From Campylobacteraceae bacterium (GTDB lineage: Bacteria; Campylobacterota; Campylobacteria; Campylobacterales; Sulfurovaceae), in assembly GCA_027068975.1 (NCBI GenBank), contig JALXFN010000070.1, forward strand, positions 1-57,152: DNA of 57,152 nt, in the 5' to 3' direction. The notes beneath the pieces were generated by a model that did not search any database, had not been told where the DNA came from, and saw nothing but the letters and a program-made list of their open reading frames with translations. The translations under genes were made by a program, and so were the position numbers. Positions 9,955 to 19,440 of the stretch are shown piece by piece; the first letter of the stretch is position 1; each line of letters starts with the position of its first letter.

Positions 9955-11154
9955 ATGCAAAAAAGAATACTCTTTTTAGGGGCTTCACAGTTTCAAATAG
10001 CACCTATCATTTATGCAAAAGAGCAGGGGCATTATGTCATTAGCTGTGATTATCATCCCTCTAACCCTGGACATAAGTTTTCAGATGAGTATCATAATAT
10101 TAGTACGACGGATAAAGAGGCTGTACTTGAACTATCTCGTAAATTAAATATAGATGGCATTGTCGCTTATGCTTCTGACCCAGCTGCTTCTACTCAAGCC
10201 TATGTTGGCAATAAACTAGGACTACCTTCAAATCCTTATAGGTCAGTAGAAATTTTAACGAGAAAAGATTATTTTAGAGAGTTCTTAGAAAAACATGATT
10301 TTTTAGTACCCAAGTCAAAAAGCTTTTATAATTTAGAAGAAGCATATAGTTGGTTCAGGGAGTTAGCAAAACCAGTTATAGTAAAACCAGTTGACTCTTC
10401 GGGAAGTAAAGGAGTGACTAAGGTGAACAGAAAAGAAGAGTTAGAAGCAGCCTTTAGTTATGCCTTAGTATTTTCAAGAGAGAAAAAAGTAGTAATAGAA
10501 GAGCTTTTTATTCGGGATGGTTATCAGGTTGCTGGAGATGGTTTTGTCTGTAATGGAAAGTTGGTTTTTAGCTCTTTTGCAAATGAACATTTTGATAAAT
10601 TGTCTAATAGATTCGTACCCATAGGGGAGAGTTTTCCTTCAATAGAATCAGAGGATAAACTCTCTAAGGCACACACTGAAACACAGAGATTATTAGATTT
10701 ATTAGAGATTAAAAGTGGTGCTTTAAATTTTGACTTTCACTTTAATAAAAATCAAGAGTTCTCATTTTTAGAATTGGGTCCAAGAAATGGTGGAAATCTT
10801 ATTCCAGAAGTTATAAAGTATGCAACAGGTATTGATTTGGTTAAATATACAGTAGATTCTGCCTTAGGTATGGACTGTTCAGCTTTAAGTATGAGAGAGC
10901 CAAGAGGGTACTACTCTTCTTATATATTACATGCATTAGAAGATGGAGATTTTGAGGGTGTTTGGTACAGTGATGAGATTGAAAATAACATTATAGAAGA
11001 GAATATTTTTATAAATATTGGCGATAGAGTTCAAAAATTCAATGGCTCTCATACAACATTAGGAACGATGATAATGAAGTTTAATTCACAAGAAGAGATG
11101 CTTGAAAAGATGGACAATATGGAGAAGTATTTAAAAGTAATTATAAAAGAGTAG
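9955..11154 (+). CDS. ATP-grasp ligase in glycan operon
   Basis: A 399-residue ATP-grasp protein. The N-terminal Rossmann-like part begins RILFLGASQFQIAP, and the ATP-binding core has VKPVDSSGSKGV (glycine-rich loop), VIEELF, and the metal-binding LELGPRNGGN. Such enzymes form amide or thioester bonds with a carboxylate through an acyl phosphate. Its place directly behind a sugar aminotransferase (no intergenic base) suggests that it ligates a carboxylic acid or amino acid to the new amino group, but this is inference. It resembles PurK/biotin-carboxylase relatives broadly, without a precise match. Confidence 0.8.
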   Translation: MQKRILFLGASQFQIAPIIYAKEQGHYVISCDYHPSNPGHKFSDEYHNISTTDKEAVLELSRKLNIDGIVAYASDPAASTQAYVGNKLGLPSNPYRSVEILTRKDYFREFLEKHDFLVPKSKSFYNLEEAYSWFRELAKPVIVKPVDSSGSKGVTKVNRKEELEAAFSYALVFSREKKVVIEELFIRDGYQVAGDGFVCNGKLVFSSFANEHFDKLSNRFVPIGESFPSIESEDKLSKAHTETQRLLDLLEIKSGALNFDFHFNKNQEFSFLELGPRNGGNLIPEVIKYATGIDLVKYTVDSALGMDCSALSMREPRGYYSSYILHALEDGDFEGVWYSDEIENNIIEENIFINIGDRVQKFNGSHTTLGTMIMKFNSQEEMLEKMDNMEKYLKVIIKE

Positions 11155-12900
11155 ATGATGAAAGTGTCTGACTATGTTACAGAGTTTTTACTAGAACAAA
11201 AGATAGATAAAGTATTTTCATATATTGGGAAAAATGCACATATTTGTGACTCTATAGATAAACATGAGGGGATAGAAAACATTTTTACCATTCATGAGCA
11301 GGGGGCAGGGTTTGCAGCAGGTGCATACGCAAGGGTGACTGGAAAAACTGGAGTGGTTACGGTTACGAGTGGACCAGGAGCAGCCAATATTATTACCTCT
11401 TTAGCTGATGCTTATTTTGACTCTATACCTCTACTTTATATTGTGGGTGATGTTCCCCCTTCTGAGTGCAAAGGTTCAAGAAGTATTCGTCAGTTTGGTT
11501 TTCAGGAGACAGATATTGTTAAAATATCAAAGGAGATTACAAAGTACTCTGTCCATATTTTAGCCTTAGAAGATATACGTTATGCGTTTGAGAAAGCTCA
11601 TTTTTTATCTCAACATGGAAGAAAAGGGTCGGTACTTATAAGTCTACCTGAAAATCTACAATTTAGAACAGATTTTTATCCAGAAAATGAAAAATCTTTT
11701 TTTGATAGTTTAGAGTATAAACAATCTATTTTAAAAGATAATATTTTAGTTAAGAATAATCAAATAGATGCTGTAGTTAATTTAATCAATAACGCTTCAA
11801 GAGCAGTTATCTTGGTTGGTGGGGGAGTTCGTCTTTCCAAGAGTACAGATGAGTTAGATACATTACTAAAAAAGAGCAATATACCTGTAGTATATTCATT
11901 GATGGGTAAGGACTCTGTCTCTTCCCAATATCTATATAATCTAGGATTTATAGGTAATTTTGGTACACGATATGCCAACTTTACGGTTGCTAACTCTGAT
12001 CTGTTAATTGTCTTAGGTTCGAGATTGGATAACTTACAAACAGGACGAAATATAGAGACTTTTGCTAAAAATGCTAAAATAGTCCAAGTAGACATAGATA
12101 AGAATGAATTGGGAATTAGAGTCGATACAGATTTGCTTATTCACTCAGATATTAAACATTTTTTAGAAGCGTTAAATAAAAAAAGTATAACGCCAAATAT
12201 TGACTCTTGGCAGAAAAAAGTTTTGGAGTACAAAGCTAACTATCCCTCAGAGTATGCTCTTGATAAGTCTGATAGAGTAGGAAACCAAATTATGTTAAGA
12301 ATATCAGAACACTTAACCCCTGATGATGTAGTTTGTGTTGATGTAGGAGAACATCAGATGCTTGTGGCTCAATCTTTAAAGATAAAAGAGAGACAAAGAG
12401 TGCTTTTTTCTGGAGCCTTTGGTGCTATGGGCTTTGCTTTACCATCTGCCATAGGTGCTGCATTAGCTACAGCTAAAAGAGCCATTGTTATTAGTGGTGA
12501 TGGTGGCTTTCAGATGAATATACAAGAGTTAGAGATTATTAAAAGAAGAAATTTACCCATTAAACTATTTATCATCAATAACGCCTCTTTGCACATGGTA
12601 AAGCTTAGACAAGATGCTTATTTAGAAGGAAACTTGGTTGGTTCTCAAAAAGATTACTCTGTACCAAATTTTAAAAAAATTGCAGAGGCATATGGTATAA
12701 AAAGTTATGAAGTAGAGAAAACAGAAGATATATACAAGAGAATAGAAGAGTGTTTAGAAAATAATAAGCCTGAACTCATAGATATAAAAATATCAGCAGA
12801 GATGACAACCGTAGAACCAAGATTAGATTTTAATAGACCATTTGCCGATATGAGACCATATTTGAGTAGAGAATGTTTTAAGAAAGAGATGTTGAGATGA
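11155..12900 (+). CDS. Thiamine diphosphate-dependent acetolactate synthase-like enzyme
   Basis: A 581-residue ThDP enzyme with the three domains of the acetolactate synthase/benzoylformate decarboxylase family. The N-terminal pyrimidine domain carries the catalytic Glu in IHEQGAGFAAGAYAR and the VTSGPGAAN signature. The C-terminal domain has the cofactor motif GDGGFQMN...INNAS. It is not the housekeeping IlvB: it sits in a glycan operon with no IlvN regulatory subunit. Its product may be the acyl group used by the neighbouring ATP-grasp ligase, or it may act on a sugar. It starts at the ATG abutting the upstream stop (a second ATG lies at 11158). Confidence 0.83.
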   Translation: MMKVSDYVTEFLLEQKIDKVFSYIGKNAHICDSIDKHEGIENIFTIHEQGAGFAAGAYARVTGKTGVVTVTSGPGAANIITSLADAYFDSIPLLYIVGDVPPSECKGSRSIRQFGFQETDIVKISKEITKYSVHILALEDIRYAFEKAHFLSQHGRKGSVLISLPENLQFRTDFYPENEKSFFDSLEYKQSILKDNILVKNNQIDAVVNLINNASRAVILVGGGVRLSKSTDELDTLLKKSNIPVVYSLMGKDSVSSQYLYNLGFIGNFGTRYANFTVANSDLLIVLGSRLDNLQTGRNIETFAKNAKIVQVDIDKNELGIRVDTDLLIHSDIKHFLEALNKKSITPNIDSWQKKVLEYKANYPSEYALDKSDRVGNQIMLRISEHLTPDDVVCVDVGEHQMLVAQSLKIKERQRVLFSGAFGAMGFALPSAIGAALATAKRAIVISGDGGFQMNIQELEIIKRRNLPIKLFIINNASLHMVKLRQDAYLEGNLVGSQKDYSVPNFKKIAEAYGIKSYEVEKTEDIYKRIEECLENNKPELIDIKISAEMTTVEPRLDFNRPFADMRPYLSRECFKKEMLR

Positions 12901-14351
12901 GCAGTTTAAAAGAGCAAGGAGTTGAGGCATTTATTTGGGATTTTTTTGGGAAAATTTTAATATATGGTTCAAGCTTTCTGGTGACTATTATTTTAGCCAG
13001 ACTTTTAACCCCTTCTGATTTTGGTATTATTGCTATTTTAATGGCTATTGTCTCTATGGCATCTGTACTTTTTGACATAGGATTGGCAGGAGCATTAATA
13101 CAACGTAAAAGAGTTTTAGATATACACTATACATCCGTATTTTATTTTAATATAACCACTGGTTTTTTATTAACCATCTTAATGTCTGTTTTTGCTCCTG
13201 ATATAGCAGCATTTTATCATAATAGTTCCTTGGAGTGTTATTTAGAAGTTATCTCTATACTTTTTACGCTTATAGCCTTTCATACGGTACAAACAGTTAT
13301 TTTAAAACGCCATTTAAACTTTAAACAGCTTACAAAATTAAATCTTTTGGCTTCTCTTGGTAGTGGTTTTATAGGAGTATCTTTATCATTTTTAGATTTT
13401 GGGATATGGAGTTTAATCCTACAAGTAATCTTTCGTGAAGTACTGTTTAATATAAATATTTGGCGTAGTTCACCATGGAAACCTAGCTTAAATTTTTCAC
13501 CAAAAGCTCTGAGTCAGCTTTGGTCTTATGGCTTTCATATGTTTTTAGCACAAGTTCTAACAACGGTTTATCAAAAGTTGGATTATATGATTATTGCAAA
13601 ACTCTTTCCCGTCTCTACTTTGGGCTATTTTCATCAAGCCAAACAGTTAAATACCTTTGCCATTACTTACTTTTCAAGTAGTCTCATGTCCGTACTCTTT
13701 CCTCTTTTAAGTAAGATTCAATACAATACAAAACGTTTTCAGTCCGTGGTTATAAAGCTACTTGGTCTTCTGTTATTTGTTACATTTTTTATATTGGGAG
13801 AGTTGTTTTTAATTGCAGATGAGCTTATCCCATTTCTTTTAGGGGAGCAGTGGGAAGCTTCTATTGCCTATTTTAAACTCTTTCTTTTAAGTGGCTTTGC
13901 CTATCCCATAAGTGCATTGATGGTGGATGTTTTAAAAAGTAGAGGAAAATCAAAAGAGTTTTTGAGGCTTGAAGTTTATAAAGTTTTTATTATGTTTTCA
14001 ACCCTCTATGTACTTTATATTTTTGGTATAGAGTACTTCTTATACAGTTTAATTGTAATGAGTAGCATAGCAACCTTGTTAAATATAAAATTTGCAGTTG
14101 ATGAGATAAAACTCTCTATGATGAGCATTATAAAACCTATTATTATAGAGATGCTTTTAACCGTAGTTACAGTCTCTTTTATTACTGCTATATTTAGTAA
14201 TTTTAGTATAAATTTTATGCTACTGATGTTGTTTAAAAGCTTACTGTTTTTATCTCTATACCTATTTCTACATTGGTTATTAAAGGTTAATTCTTTTAAG
14301 TATATGAAAGAAGAGTATAAAAAATTTAGAGAAAAAAGGAGGTTGTCATGA
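12897..14351 (+). CDS. Oligosaccharide flippase (Wzx-like)
   Basis: A 484-residue integral membrane protein of the polysaccharide-transporter/MATE-like superfamily, with about 12-14 hydrophobic helices. The N-terminal pattern FLVTIILARLLTPSDFGI is typical of the WzxC/AmsL-type flippases that move lipid-linked glycan units across the inner membrane. Its start overlaps the ThDP gene stop as ATGA, and its stop overlaps the glycosyltransferase start the same way, so all three are translationally coupled. Confidence 0.87.
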   Translation: MSSLKEQGVEAFIWDFFGKILIYGSSFLVTIILARLLTPSDFGIIAILMAIVSMASVLFDIGLAGALIQRKRVLDIHYTSVFYFNITTGFLLTILMSVFAPDIAAFYHNSSLECYLEVISILFTLIAFHTVQTVILKRHLNFKQLTKLNLLASLGSGFIGVSLSFLDFGIWSLILQVIFREVLFNINIWRSSPWKPSLNFSPKALSQLWSYGFHMFLAQVLTTVYQKLDYMIIAKLFPVSTLGYFHQAKQLNTFAITYFSSSLMSVLFPLLSKIQYNTKRFQSVVIKLLGLLLFVTFFILGELFLIADELIPFLLGEQWEASIAYFKLFLLSGFAYPISALMVDVLKSRGKSKEFLRLEVYKVFIMFSTLYVLYIFGIEYFLYSLIVMSSIATLLNIKFAVDEIKLSMMSIIKPIIIEMLLTVVTVSFITAIFSNFSINFMLLMLFKSLLFLSLYLFLHWLLKVNSFKYMKEEYKKFREKRRLS

Positions 14352-15382
14352 TAGATAAAACAGAAGAACAAATTATGCAAAACTGGAAAAAAAGTGTTTA
14401 TCCTATGGTAACCATTACTTGTGTTGTATTTAATCATGAAAAATTTATAGAAGAGACACTAGATGGATTTTTAATGCAAAATACAACCTTCTCTTTTGAA
14501 GTCTTACTTCATGACGATGTCTCAACCGATGGTACCATTGTAATTATAGAGAAATATAGAAAAAAGTTTCCCCATATTATAAAACCTCTCTATCAAGATA
14601 TAAATCAATATTCACAAGGAAAAAACCCTTTAGCCATTTTATTTTCAGAGGTAAAAGGTGAGTTTATGGCTCATTGTGATGGTGATGACTACTGGACAGA
14701 TGAAAATAAGTTACAGATTCAAATAGATGAGATGAAAAAACGTCCATGGTTAGATATGAGTTTTCATTATGCAAGAGAACGTATAGGTACTAAAAAATGT
14801 CACACTTATGGAAAGAGAGCAAATGAAGATACTGTTTTTACAACAAGTGAAGTTATTTTAGGTGGGGGTGAGTTTTGTGTTACATCCTCATTGGTTTTTC
14901 GTAGCAAACTTCTATCTAAAATTCCTAACTGGTTTTACAGTACAATAGTAGGAGACTACCCCCTACAGGTATTAGGAGCAGCTTCAGGGGGAGGTGCTTT
15001 ATATATAAATAGAAGTATGTCTATCTATAGAGTAGGTGAGACAAATAGTTGGACATCTTCTCTAAAACAGACAGAAAATAGTTATGCTCAACTGCTTTTA
15101 GCAAATAGATTTATAAATGATTTAAATAATACATTGGAGAAAAGATACCAAAAAGAATTTTCTAAAGTTATTGCTGATAAAAACTTTGCATTTTTATGTA
15201 AAACATCTTTTGATATAGAGCATAGAGAGAAACTATTTGAAGAGTTCAAAGAGACATTAAGCCCCATGCAAAAGTTTATTTGGCATTTTATTTTTAAGAA
15301 AATAAGGAGAGTAATCAATATTCCTTCGCCTAATAATATAAAGCAAAAGTTATTTAGATGGTTTTGTACTAAGAATTATTAG
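14348..15382 (+). CDS. Family 2 glycosyltransferase
   Basis: A 344-residue GT-A fold glycosyltransferase. The opening strand VTITCVVFNHEKFIEETLDGFL, the HDDVSTDGT nucleotide-binding Asp residues, and the DXD-type CDGDDYW motif are all present. It presumably adds a sugar to the glycan built by this operon; donor and acceptor cannot be read from sequence. It is the last gene of the operon and its 3' end overlaps the converging small secreted-protein gene by four bases. Confidence 0.88.
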   Translation: MIDKTEEQIMQNWKKSVYPMVTITCVVFNHEKFIEETLDGFLMQNTTFSFEVLLHDDVSTDGTIVIIEKYRKKFPHIIKPLYQDINQYSQGKNPLAILFSEVKGEFMAHCDGDDYWTDENKLQIQIDEMKKRPWLDMSFHYARERIGTKKCHTYGKRANEDTVFTTSEVILGGGEFCVTSSLVFRSKLLSKIPNWFYSTIVGDYPLQVLGAASGGGALYINRSMSIYRVGETNSWTSSLKQTENSYAQLLLANRFINDLNNTLEKRYQKEFSKVIADKNFAFLCKTSFDIEHREKLFEEFKETLSPMQKFIWHFIFKKIRRVINIPSPNNIKQKLFRWFCTKNY

Positions 15383-15708
15383 TCATAAACATCATCCATG
15401 TTAAAGTCATAGTCAGGTTCTAGGAGAGGTACCGAGTCAATAGTCTCTTGATTAACTTTTGCATAGTCTAAATCATAATCATCACCTTGATAAAACGTCT
15501 GTTCTTTAGCAAATTTCTTCTCTCTTTCTATCTGTTTTTTAAGTTGCTCTTCTATTTTATTTACTTTTGAGCTATTTAGTTCAGAAGTTATATTCTTATC
15601 AGAAACAATAGTCAGATTTGATTCAGAGCTTATGTTGTTTTCATGACTACTATTATTTTCTGCATATAATGAGAGAATGAATAGGGGTAAGATAAATAGG
15701 TTTTTCAT
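15379..15708 (-). CDS. Small secreted acidic protein, unknown
   Basis: A 109-residue protein not recognised. Residues 1-17 form a signal peptide (KNLFILPLFILSLYA). Residues 18-50 are Asn/Ser-rich and low-complexity, residues 50-70 are charged and probably helical, and the tail is rich in Asp and Tyr (YQGDDYDLDYA, YDFNMDDVYD). It is probably periplasmic or surface-associated. It stands alone and converges on the glycosyltransferase gene. Confidence 0.65.
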   Translation of the reverse strand: MKNLFILPLFILSLYAENNSSHENNISSESNLTIVSDKNITSELNSSKVNKIEEQLKKQIEREKKFAKEQTFYQGDDYDLDYAKVNQETIDSVPLLEPDYDFNMDDVYD

Positions 15709-15812
15709 AAGTTAGCCTTATTATTTTATTTACTTTTAGTTATGTATAGTATATCATAAATATCTTCTAACAAAATAGAGTATAATTCCTTTTTGATAAT
15801 AAAGGATGACGT

Positions 15813-16091
15813 ATGGATAAAATAGGCATAAAATTTTTAGATAACTTAACATATGAAGATTTTGAGAGTTTTCAATATTTACTAGATTATGATTTTGAAT
15901 ATGATGATTTAAATGAGTATGTAGAAGAGAAAAAAATTATAGAACTTGATATAGAGGAAGATGAAGATAGGGAAGAGGACTTAGAAGCCTTAAGAGTGCT
16001 TTTGGCAGAGTTCGATAGCAAAGAGATAAAGTATGAACTTTATAGTCTAGCAGAAGAGTGGGAGCTTAAAAACTTAGCTCAAATTGTCTAG
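15813..16091 (+). CDS. Small highly acidic cytoplasmic protein, unknown
   Basis: A 92-residue protein with no signal peptide and very high Asp/Glu content (for instance IELDIEEDEDREEDLEAL). It is not recognised. A ribosome site AAAGGATGA precedes the ATG. Its stop overlaps the start region of the N-formylglutamate amidohydrolase gene, so the two are coupled. It could be a partner or regulator of that enzyme, but nothing in the sequence proves it. Confidence 0.7.
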   Translation: MDKIGIKFLDNLTYEDFESFQYLLDYDFEYDDLNEYVEEKKIIELDIEEDEDREEDLEALRVLLAEFDSKEIKYELYSLAEEWELKNLAQIV

Positions 16092-16093
16092 TG

Positions 16094-16891
16094 ATGAATG
16101 ATATTAAAGTACAAAGAGAAGCGTCTCCTTACATTTTTTCTTTTCCTCATAGTGGAGAGCTTTTGATTTCTGAAATGGAGTTTCAGCTAACAGCAGAGGC
16201 ATGGAAGTTTTTACCCAATGTAGATTGGTATCTCAATGAGCTTTATAGATTTTTAGTTAATTATAAAGTGAATATCATCTCAACTCCTCATAGTAGGTAT
16301 GTTGTTGATGTCAATCGTCCACCAAATGCAGATAAGTTAGGAGACTATAGACGCTCTTTGGTCTACTCGAGCAATACTTGGGATGAAGAGATTTATGCCA
16401 TTAAGCCTACTGAAGAGGAGATAGAACGACGTATAGAGAGATATTACAAACCTTATCATGAAGAGCTTGAAGAACTTATTTTGGAAAAGATTAAAGCGTT
16501 TGGAAAAGTTTATCTTATAGACATACACAGTTTTATGGGGCCTATCACAGCAGATGTATGTATAGGTAACAGAAATGATACCACCTCTTCAAAAGAGTTT
16601 ATAAATAGGGTTTATGATGCTTTTAAATCGGAAGGTTTTGATGCAGTGAAGAATGATGTTTTTATAGGGGGTTATATTACCAAACACTATGCCTTTAAAG
16701 ATGTTATAGAGACAATTCAAATTGAGTTACGTTATACAAACTATATAGAAGCTTGTGACTTAGATGTACGGCGAAAACCTAGTAAAAATGGAATGTTGTT
16801 TTATGAAACTACTGCTCGTTTGGAAAAAGTGATTGAACAGATGGGAATAGAAAAAAAAGATAAGGGTGTATTTTCTGGGATGTTTAGGTGA
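16094..16891 (+). CDS. N-formylglutamate amidohydrolase family protein
   Basis: A 265-residue enzyme of the N-formylglutamate amidohydrolase (HutG-type) family, which releases formate from N-formyl-glutamate or related formyl and acyl amino acids. Family features are FSFPHSGELL with a metal-binding His, STPHSRYVVDVNRPPN, and YLIDIHSFMG. The ATG at 16094 follows the GTG at 16091 in frame and is preferred. No histidine-degradation genes are nearby, so a role in the hut pathway is not supported and the physiological substrate is open. Confidence 0.82.
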   Translation: MNDIKVQREASPYIFSFPHSGELLISEMEFQLTAEAWKFLPNVDWYLNELYRFLVNYKVNIISTPHSRYVVDVNRPPNADKLGDYRRSLVYSSNTWDEEIYAIKPTEEEIERRIERYYKPYHEELEELILEKIKAFGKVYLIDIHSFMGPITADVCIGNRNDTTSSKEFINRVYDAFKSEGFDAVKNDVFIGGYITKHYAFKDVIETIQIELRYTNYIEACDLDVRRKPSKNGMLFYETTARLEKVIEQMGIEKKDKGVFSGMFR

Positions 16892-16902
16892 TTAAGAAAG
16901 AT

Positions 16903-16988
16903 ATGAGTTGATGTTTTATTTCAAAGGAGTATTGTTCGGTAATGTACATTTACCTCAACTCATAAACGTGGAATCTTCTTGATTCCAC
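16903..16988. other. Nested inverted repeats between converging genes
   Basis: ATGAGTTGA (16903-16911) is the perfect complement of TCAACTCAT (16955-16963). Inside, GGTAA (16938-16942) pairs with TTACC (16950-16954). Immediately after, GTGGAATC (16968-16975) pairs with GATTCCAC (16981-16988) over a 5-base loop. The last hairpin is a credible bidirectional terminator; the first structure is more elaborate than a terminator needs. Confidence 0.55.
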
Positions 16989-17053
16989 CTCTTTCATGTT
17001 TATATTATACAAGTTATAGATAAACCATTGAACAATAAAAAGTCAATGGTAAA

Positions 17054-18268
17054 TTAATGGCTCTTTTCTTCTTTTCTTTTTGTTAAAACATCTACTATTT
17101 TAGTGACCACCAAGTCTGAGGTAACATTTAGTGAAGTTCTAGCCATATCTAAAATACGGTCAACAGCTACGATAATGGCTAAGTACTCAACAGGTAAACC
17201 TACTTGGTTCAAGATGACCACCATCATAACCAATGATGCAGAAGGAAGAGCAGCTACCCCTACTGAGAGAGCGACAACAGTAACACCTAAAATGAGTTGG
17301 TCGCCGATGGTCATAGCTACTCCTGCTAAGTTGGCGATATAAAGAACAGCAATGGTTAGGTATGCAGCCGTCCCATCCATGGAGACTGTGGCACCAAGTG
17401 GCAGTACAAAACCAGCTGAGTCCTTACTTACTCCACCTTTCTCTTGAACCACTTGTAAACTTACAGGCAAGGTAGCAGCAGAAGAGGCTGTAGAAAATGC
17501 CATAATACTAGCTTCTTTTACAGAGTTTAAGTAGCTGTATGGGTTGACTTTAGCAAAGAGTGCTAGAACCATCGGTAGGGTGACAACAGCATGAATAATA
17601 ATAACAGCCATAACCACAACTACATACTCCCATAGTCCTAAAATAACATCAATCCCCTGTTTCGCAATAATATAAGCTATAAGTGAAAAAACACCAATTG
17701 GTGTTAAGTTTATAACCCATTTAGCTATGTGGAACATCGCTTCATTGATGGAGGTAAAAAGGTCAAAAAGGACATCTTGGTGTTTTTGGTCTAGTTTAAA
17801 TGATGCTAAGGCTAAGAAGACTGCAAAGACAATGACTTGCATCATGTACCCACTTGCTAAAGAGTTAAAGACATTAGATGGGATAAAACTCATAATCATA
17901 TCATGAAATGAGAAGGGTTTAATTTCTGTAGCTTTTGCATACTCTAGTCCAGCAGAACTGACGGGTTCACCAATAGGAAAGATATTCATAACCAATATAG
18001 CTAAAAAGACTGAGAGGGCTGTAGTTAAAAGATAAAGACCAATAGTCTTAAGACCAATATTTTTAAGCTTCTCTACTGAACCTAGCCCCGTTAGTGCAGT
18101 GTATATAGAGGCAAATACTAAGGGTACAACCAACATTTTCAAGAGGGCGACAAACATGTCTCCTATAAGCTTCTGTTCTAAAGCAACTTCTGGGAGTAAA
18201 ATTCCAAATACAATTCCGAGGATGATTCCTAGTAGTACTTGTACATTTAATGACTTTAAATAGTGCAT
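17054..18268 (-). CDS. Dicarboxylate/amino acid:cation symporter
   Basis: A 404-residue member of the DAACS (GltP/DctA-like) family, which imports glutamate, aspartate or C4-dicarboxylates with sodium or protons. The N-terminal LLGIILGIVFGILLPE, the serine-rich re-entrant loop FSTASSAATLPVSL, and the substrate-binding LPLGATVSMDGTAAYL are clear. Eight membrane helices are expected. It is monocistronic, with an AT-rich promoter region shared with the diverging L,D-transpeptidase-like gene. Substrate specificity is not determined. Confidence 0.92.
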   Translation of the reverse strand: MHYLKSLNVQVLLGIILGIVFGILLPEVALEQKLIGDMFVALLKMLVVPLVFASIYTALTGLGSVEKLKNIGLKTIGLYLLTTALSVFLAILVMNIFPIGEPVSSAGLEYAKATEIKPFSFHDMIMSFIPSNVFNSLASGYMMQVIVFAVFLALASFKLDQKHQDVLFDLFTSINEAMFHIAKWVINLTPIGVFSLIAYIIAKQGIDVILGLWEYVVVVMAVIIIHAVVTLPMVLALFAKVNPYSYLNSVKEASIMAFSTASSAATLPVSLQVVQEKGGVSKDSAGFVLPLGATVSMDGTAAYLTIAVLYIANLAGVAMTIGDQLILGVTVVALSVGVAALPSASLVMMVVILNQVGLPVEYLAIIVAVDRILDMARTSLNVTSDLVVTKIVDVLTKRKEEKSH

Positions 18269-18466
18269 TGTTTTCCTTTTTTATTCATTTTGTAGTATTT
18301 TAACGGTTAAGTGATTAAGGGGTGCTATGAATGTAAATAAAAGGAAATAAATTAACAATAAAGAACACAAGAATTTAATTATAATTATAAACTTAATTTA
18401 ATATAAAATATAATATTATTTTGAATATTTAAGATATAAAAAATTATTAAAGAAAGTATAGTTAGT

Positions 18467-19096
18467 ATGAAACAAATTATTTTAGTATTAAGCATATTAT
18501 TAGTGACTACAACAAGCAGTTCTGCAAAAAGCAGTTATAGAAGTGGTTATGTAAGTAACTATCATTTACATAAGATATTTAATAGAGTTAAGCGAACAAG
18601 TGATGTAAGCCAATATGCTCTATCTAATGCATTTAATTATTATGAAAAGAATCGTTATAGAAAACATCTTTCACCAAATTATATTGCTATTGCAGATTAT
18701 ACAAAATTAGCAACAACGAAGCGATTATACATTATTAACCTTCATAATGGAAGAGTATATAGACATAAAGTTGCTCATGGAAGAAACTCTGGAGCAATGG
18801 GTGGTCGTGTTTGGCGTGCAAGTAACAGAATGAACTCATTTCAGACACCTACTGGCTTCTTTAAAGTAGGAAGAAGAGAGGGCTTAACCTCTTCTAAAAG
18901 ATATAGATACTTAGGTATAGAAGGTTTAGAGTGGAAAAATAGAAATGCCAAAAAAAGAGACATCCTTTTACATACAGCAAAATATGTAAAATGGGGTGGT
19001 CGTAGTGGTGGTTGTTTTGCAATTGAGCCTAAAGACAAAAAAGCCGTATTTAGTCGTCTGAAAACAGCACTTCTTTACAGCTATGTAGGCTTCTAA
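18467..19096 (+). CDS. Murein L,D-transpeptidase catalytic domain protein
   Basis: A 209-residue exported protein. Residues 1-20 form a signal peptide. The remainder matches the YkuD_2-type murein L,D-transpeptidase catalytic domain: YIAIADYTKLATTKRLYIIN, HGRNSG, TPTGFFKVG, and the catalytic cysteine region GGRSGGCFAIEP. It probably cross-links or trims peptidoglycan, or attaches a protein to it, in the periplasm. Its end overlaps the converging unknown gene by four bases. Confidence 0.85.
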   Translation: MKQIILVLSILLVTTTSSSAKSSYRSGYVSNYHLHKIFNRVKRTSDVSQYALSNAFNYYEKNRYRKHLSPNYIAIADYTKLATTKRLYIINLHNGRVYRHKVAHGRNSGAMGGRVWRASNRMNSFQTPTGFFKVGRREGLTSSKRYRYLGIEGLEWKNRNAKKRDILLHTAKYVKWGGRSGGCFAIEPKDKKAVFSRLKTALLYSYVGF

Positions 19097-19431
19097 TCGA
19101 CTACTACCTCATTCCAAACTACCCACTTTGCTTCTTTAAACAGAGCTTTGGCTTTGGAGCAAAGAGGGGCTTCTATATAGATGTATTTTTTATTAATCTT
19201 GCTATCGTTATACTCTTCTAATTTTTTATGGAACTCCATTAGTTCTACAGCCTCTTTACTAAGTATACGACTTTTTTTAGAGATATAAATAATACAAGCA
19301 TAGTACTTTTTTAAATCAACTCCCAAATAGATACTTATCTTTTTACGGCTTCCTAACGTTTTTACATCAATAGGTGTGAGTTTTTTAAAGAGCAGTTTTT
19401 TCTCTTGTAGTATGTCTACTATCTCTTTCAT
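19093..19431 (-). CDS. Small conserved-looking protein, unknown
   Basis: A 112-residue cytoplasmic protein rich in Lys and Ile, not recognised. No signal peptide or membrane helix is seen. The pattern is alternating beta strands and helices (KKISIYLGVDLKKYYACIIYI, then a helix with KEAVELMEFHKKLEEY). It lies nine bases downstream of the Xer recombinase gene on the same strand, so it is probably the last gene of that operon. Confidence 0.65.
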   Translation of the reverse strand: MKEIVDILQEKKLLFKKLTPIDVKTLGSRKKISIYLGVDLKKYYACIIYISKKSRILSKEAVELMEFHKKLEEYNDSKINKKYIYIEAPLCSKAKALFKEAKWVVWNEVVVD

Positions 19432-19440
19432 GTTTTTTCC

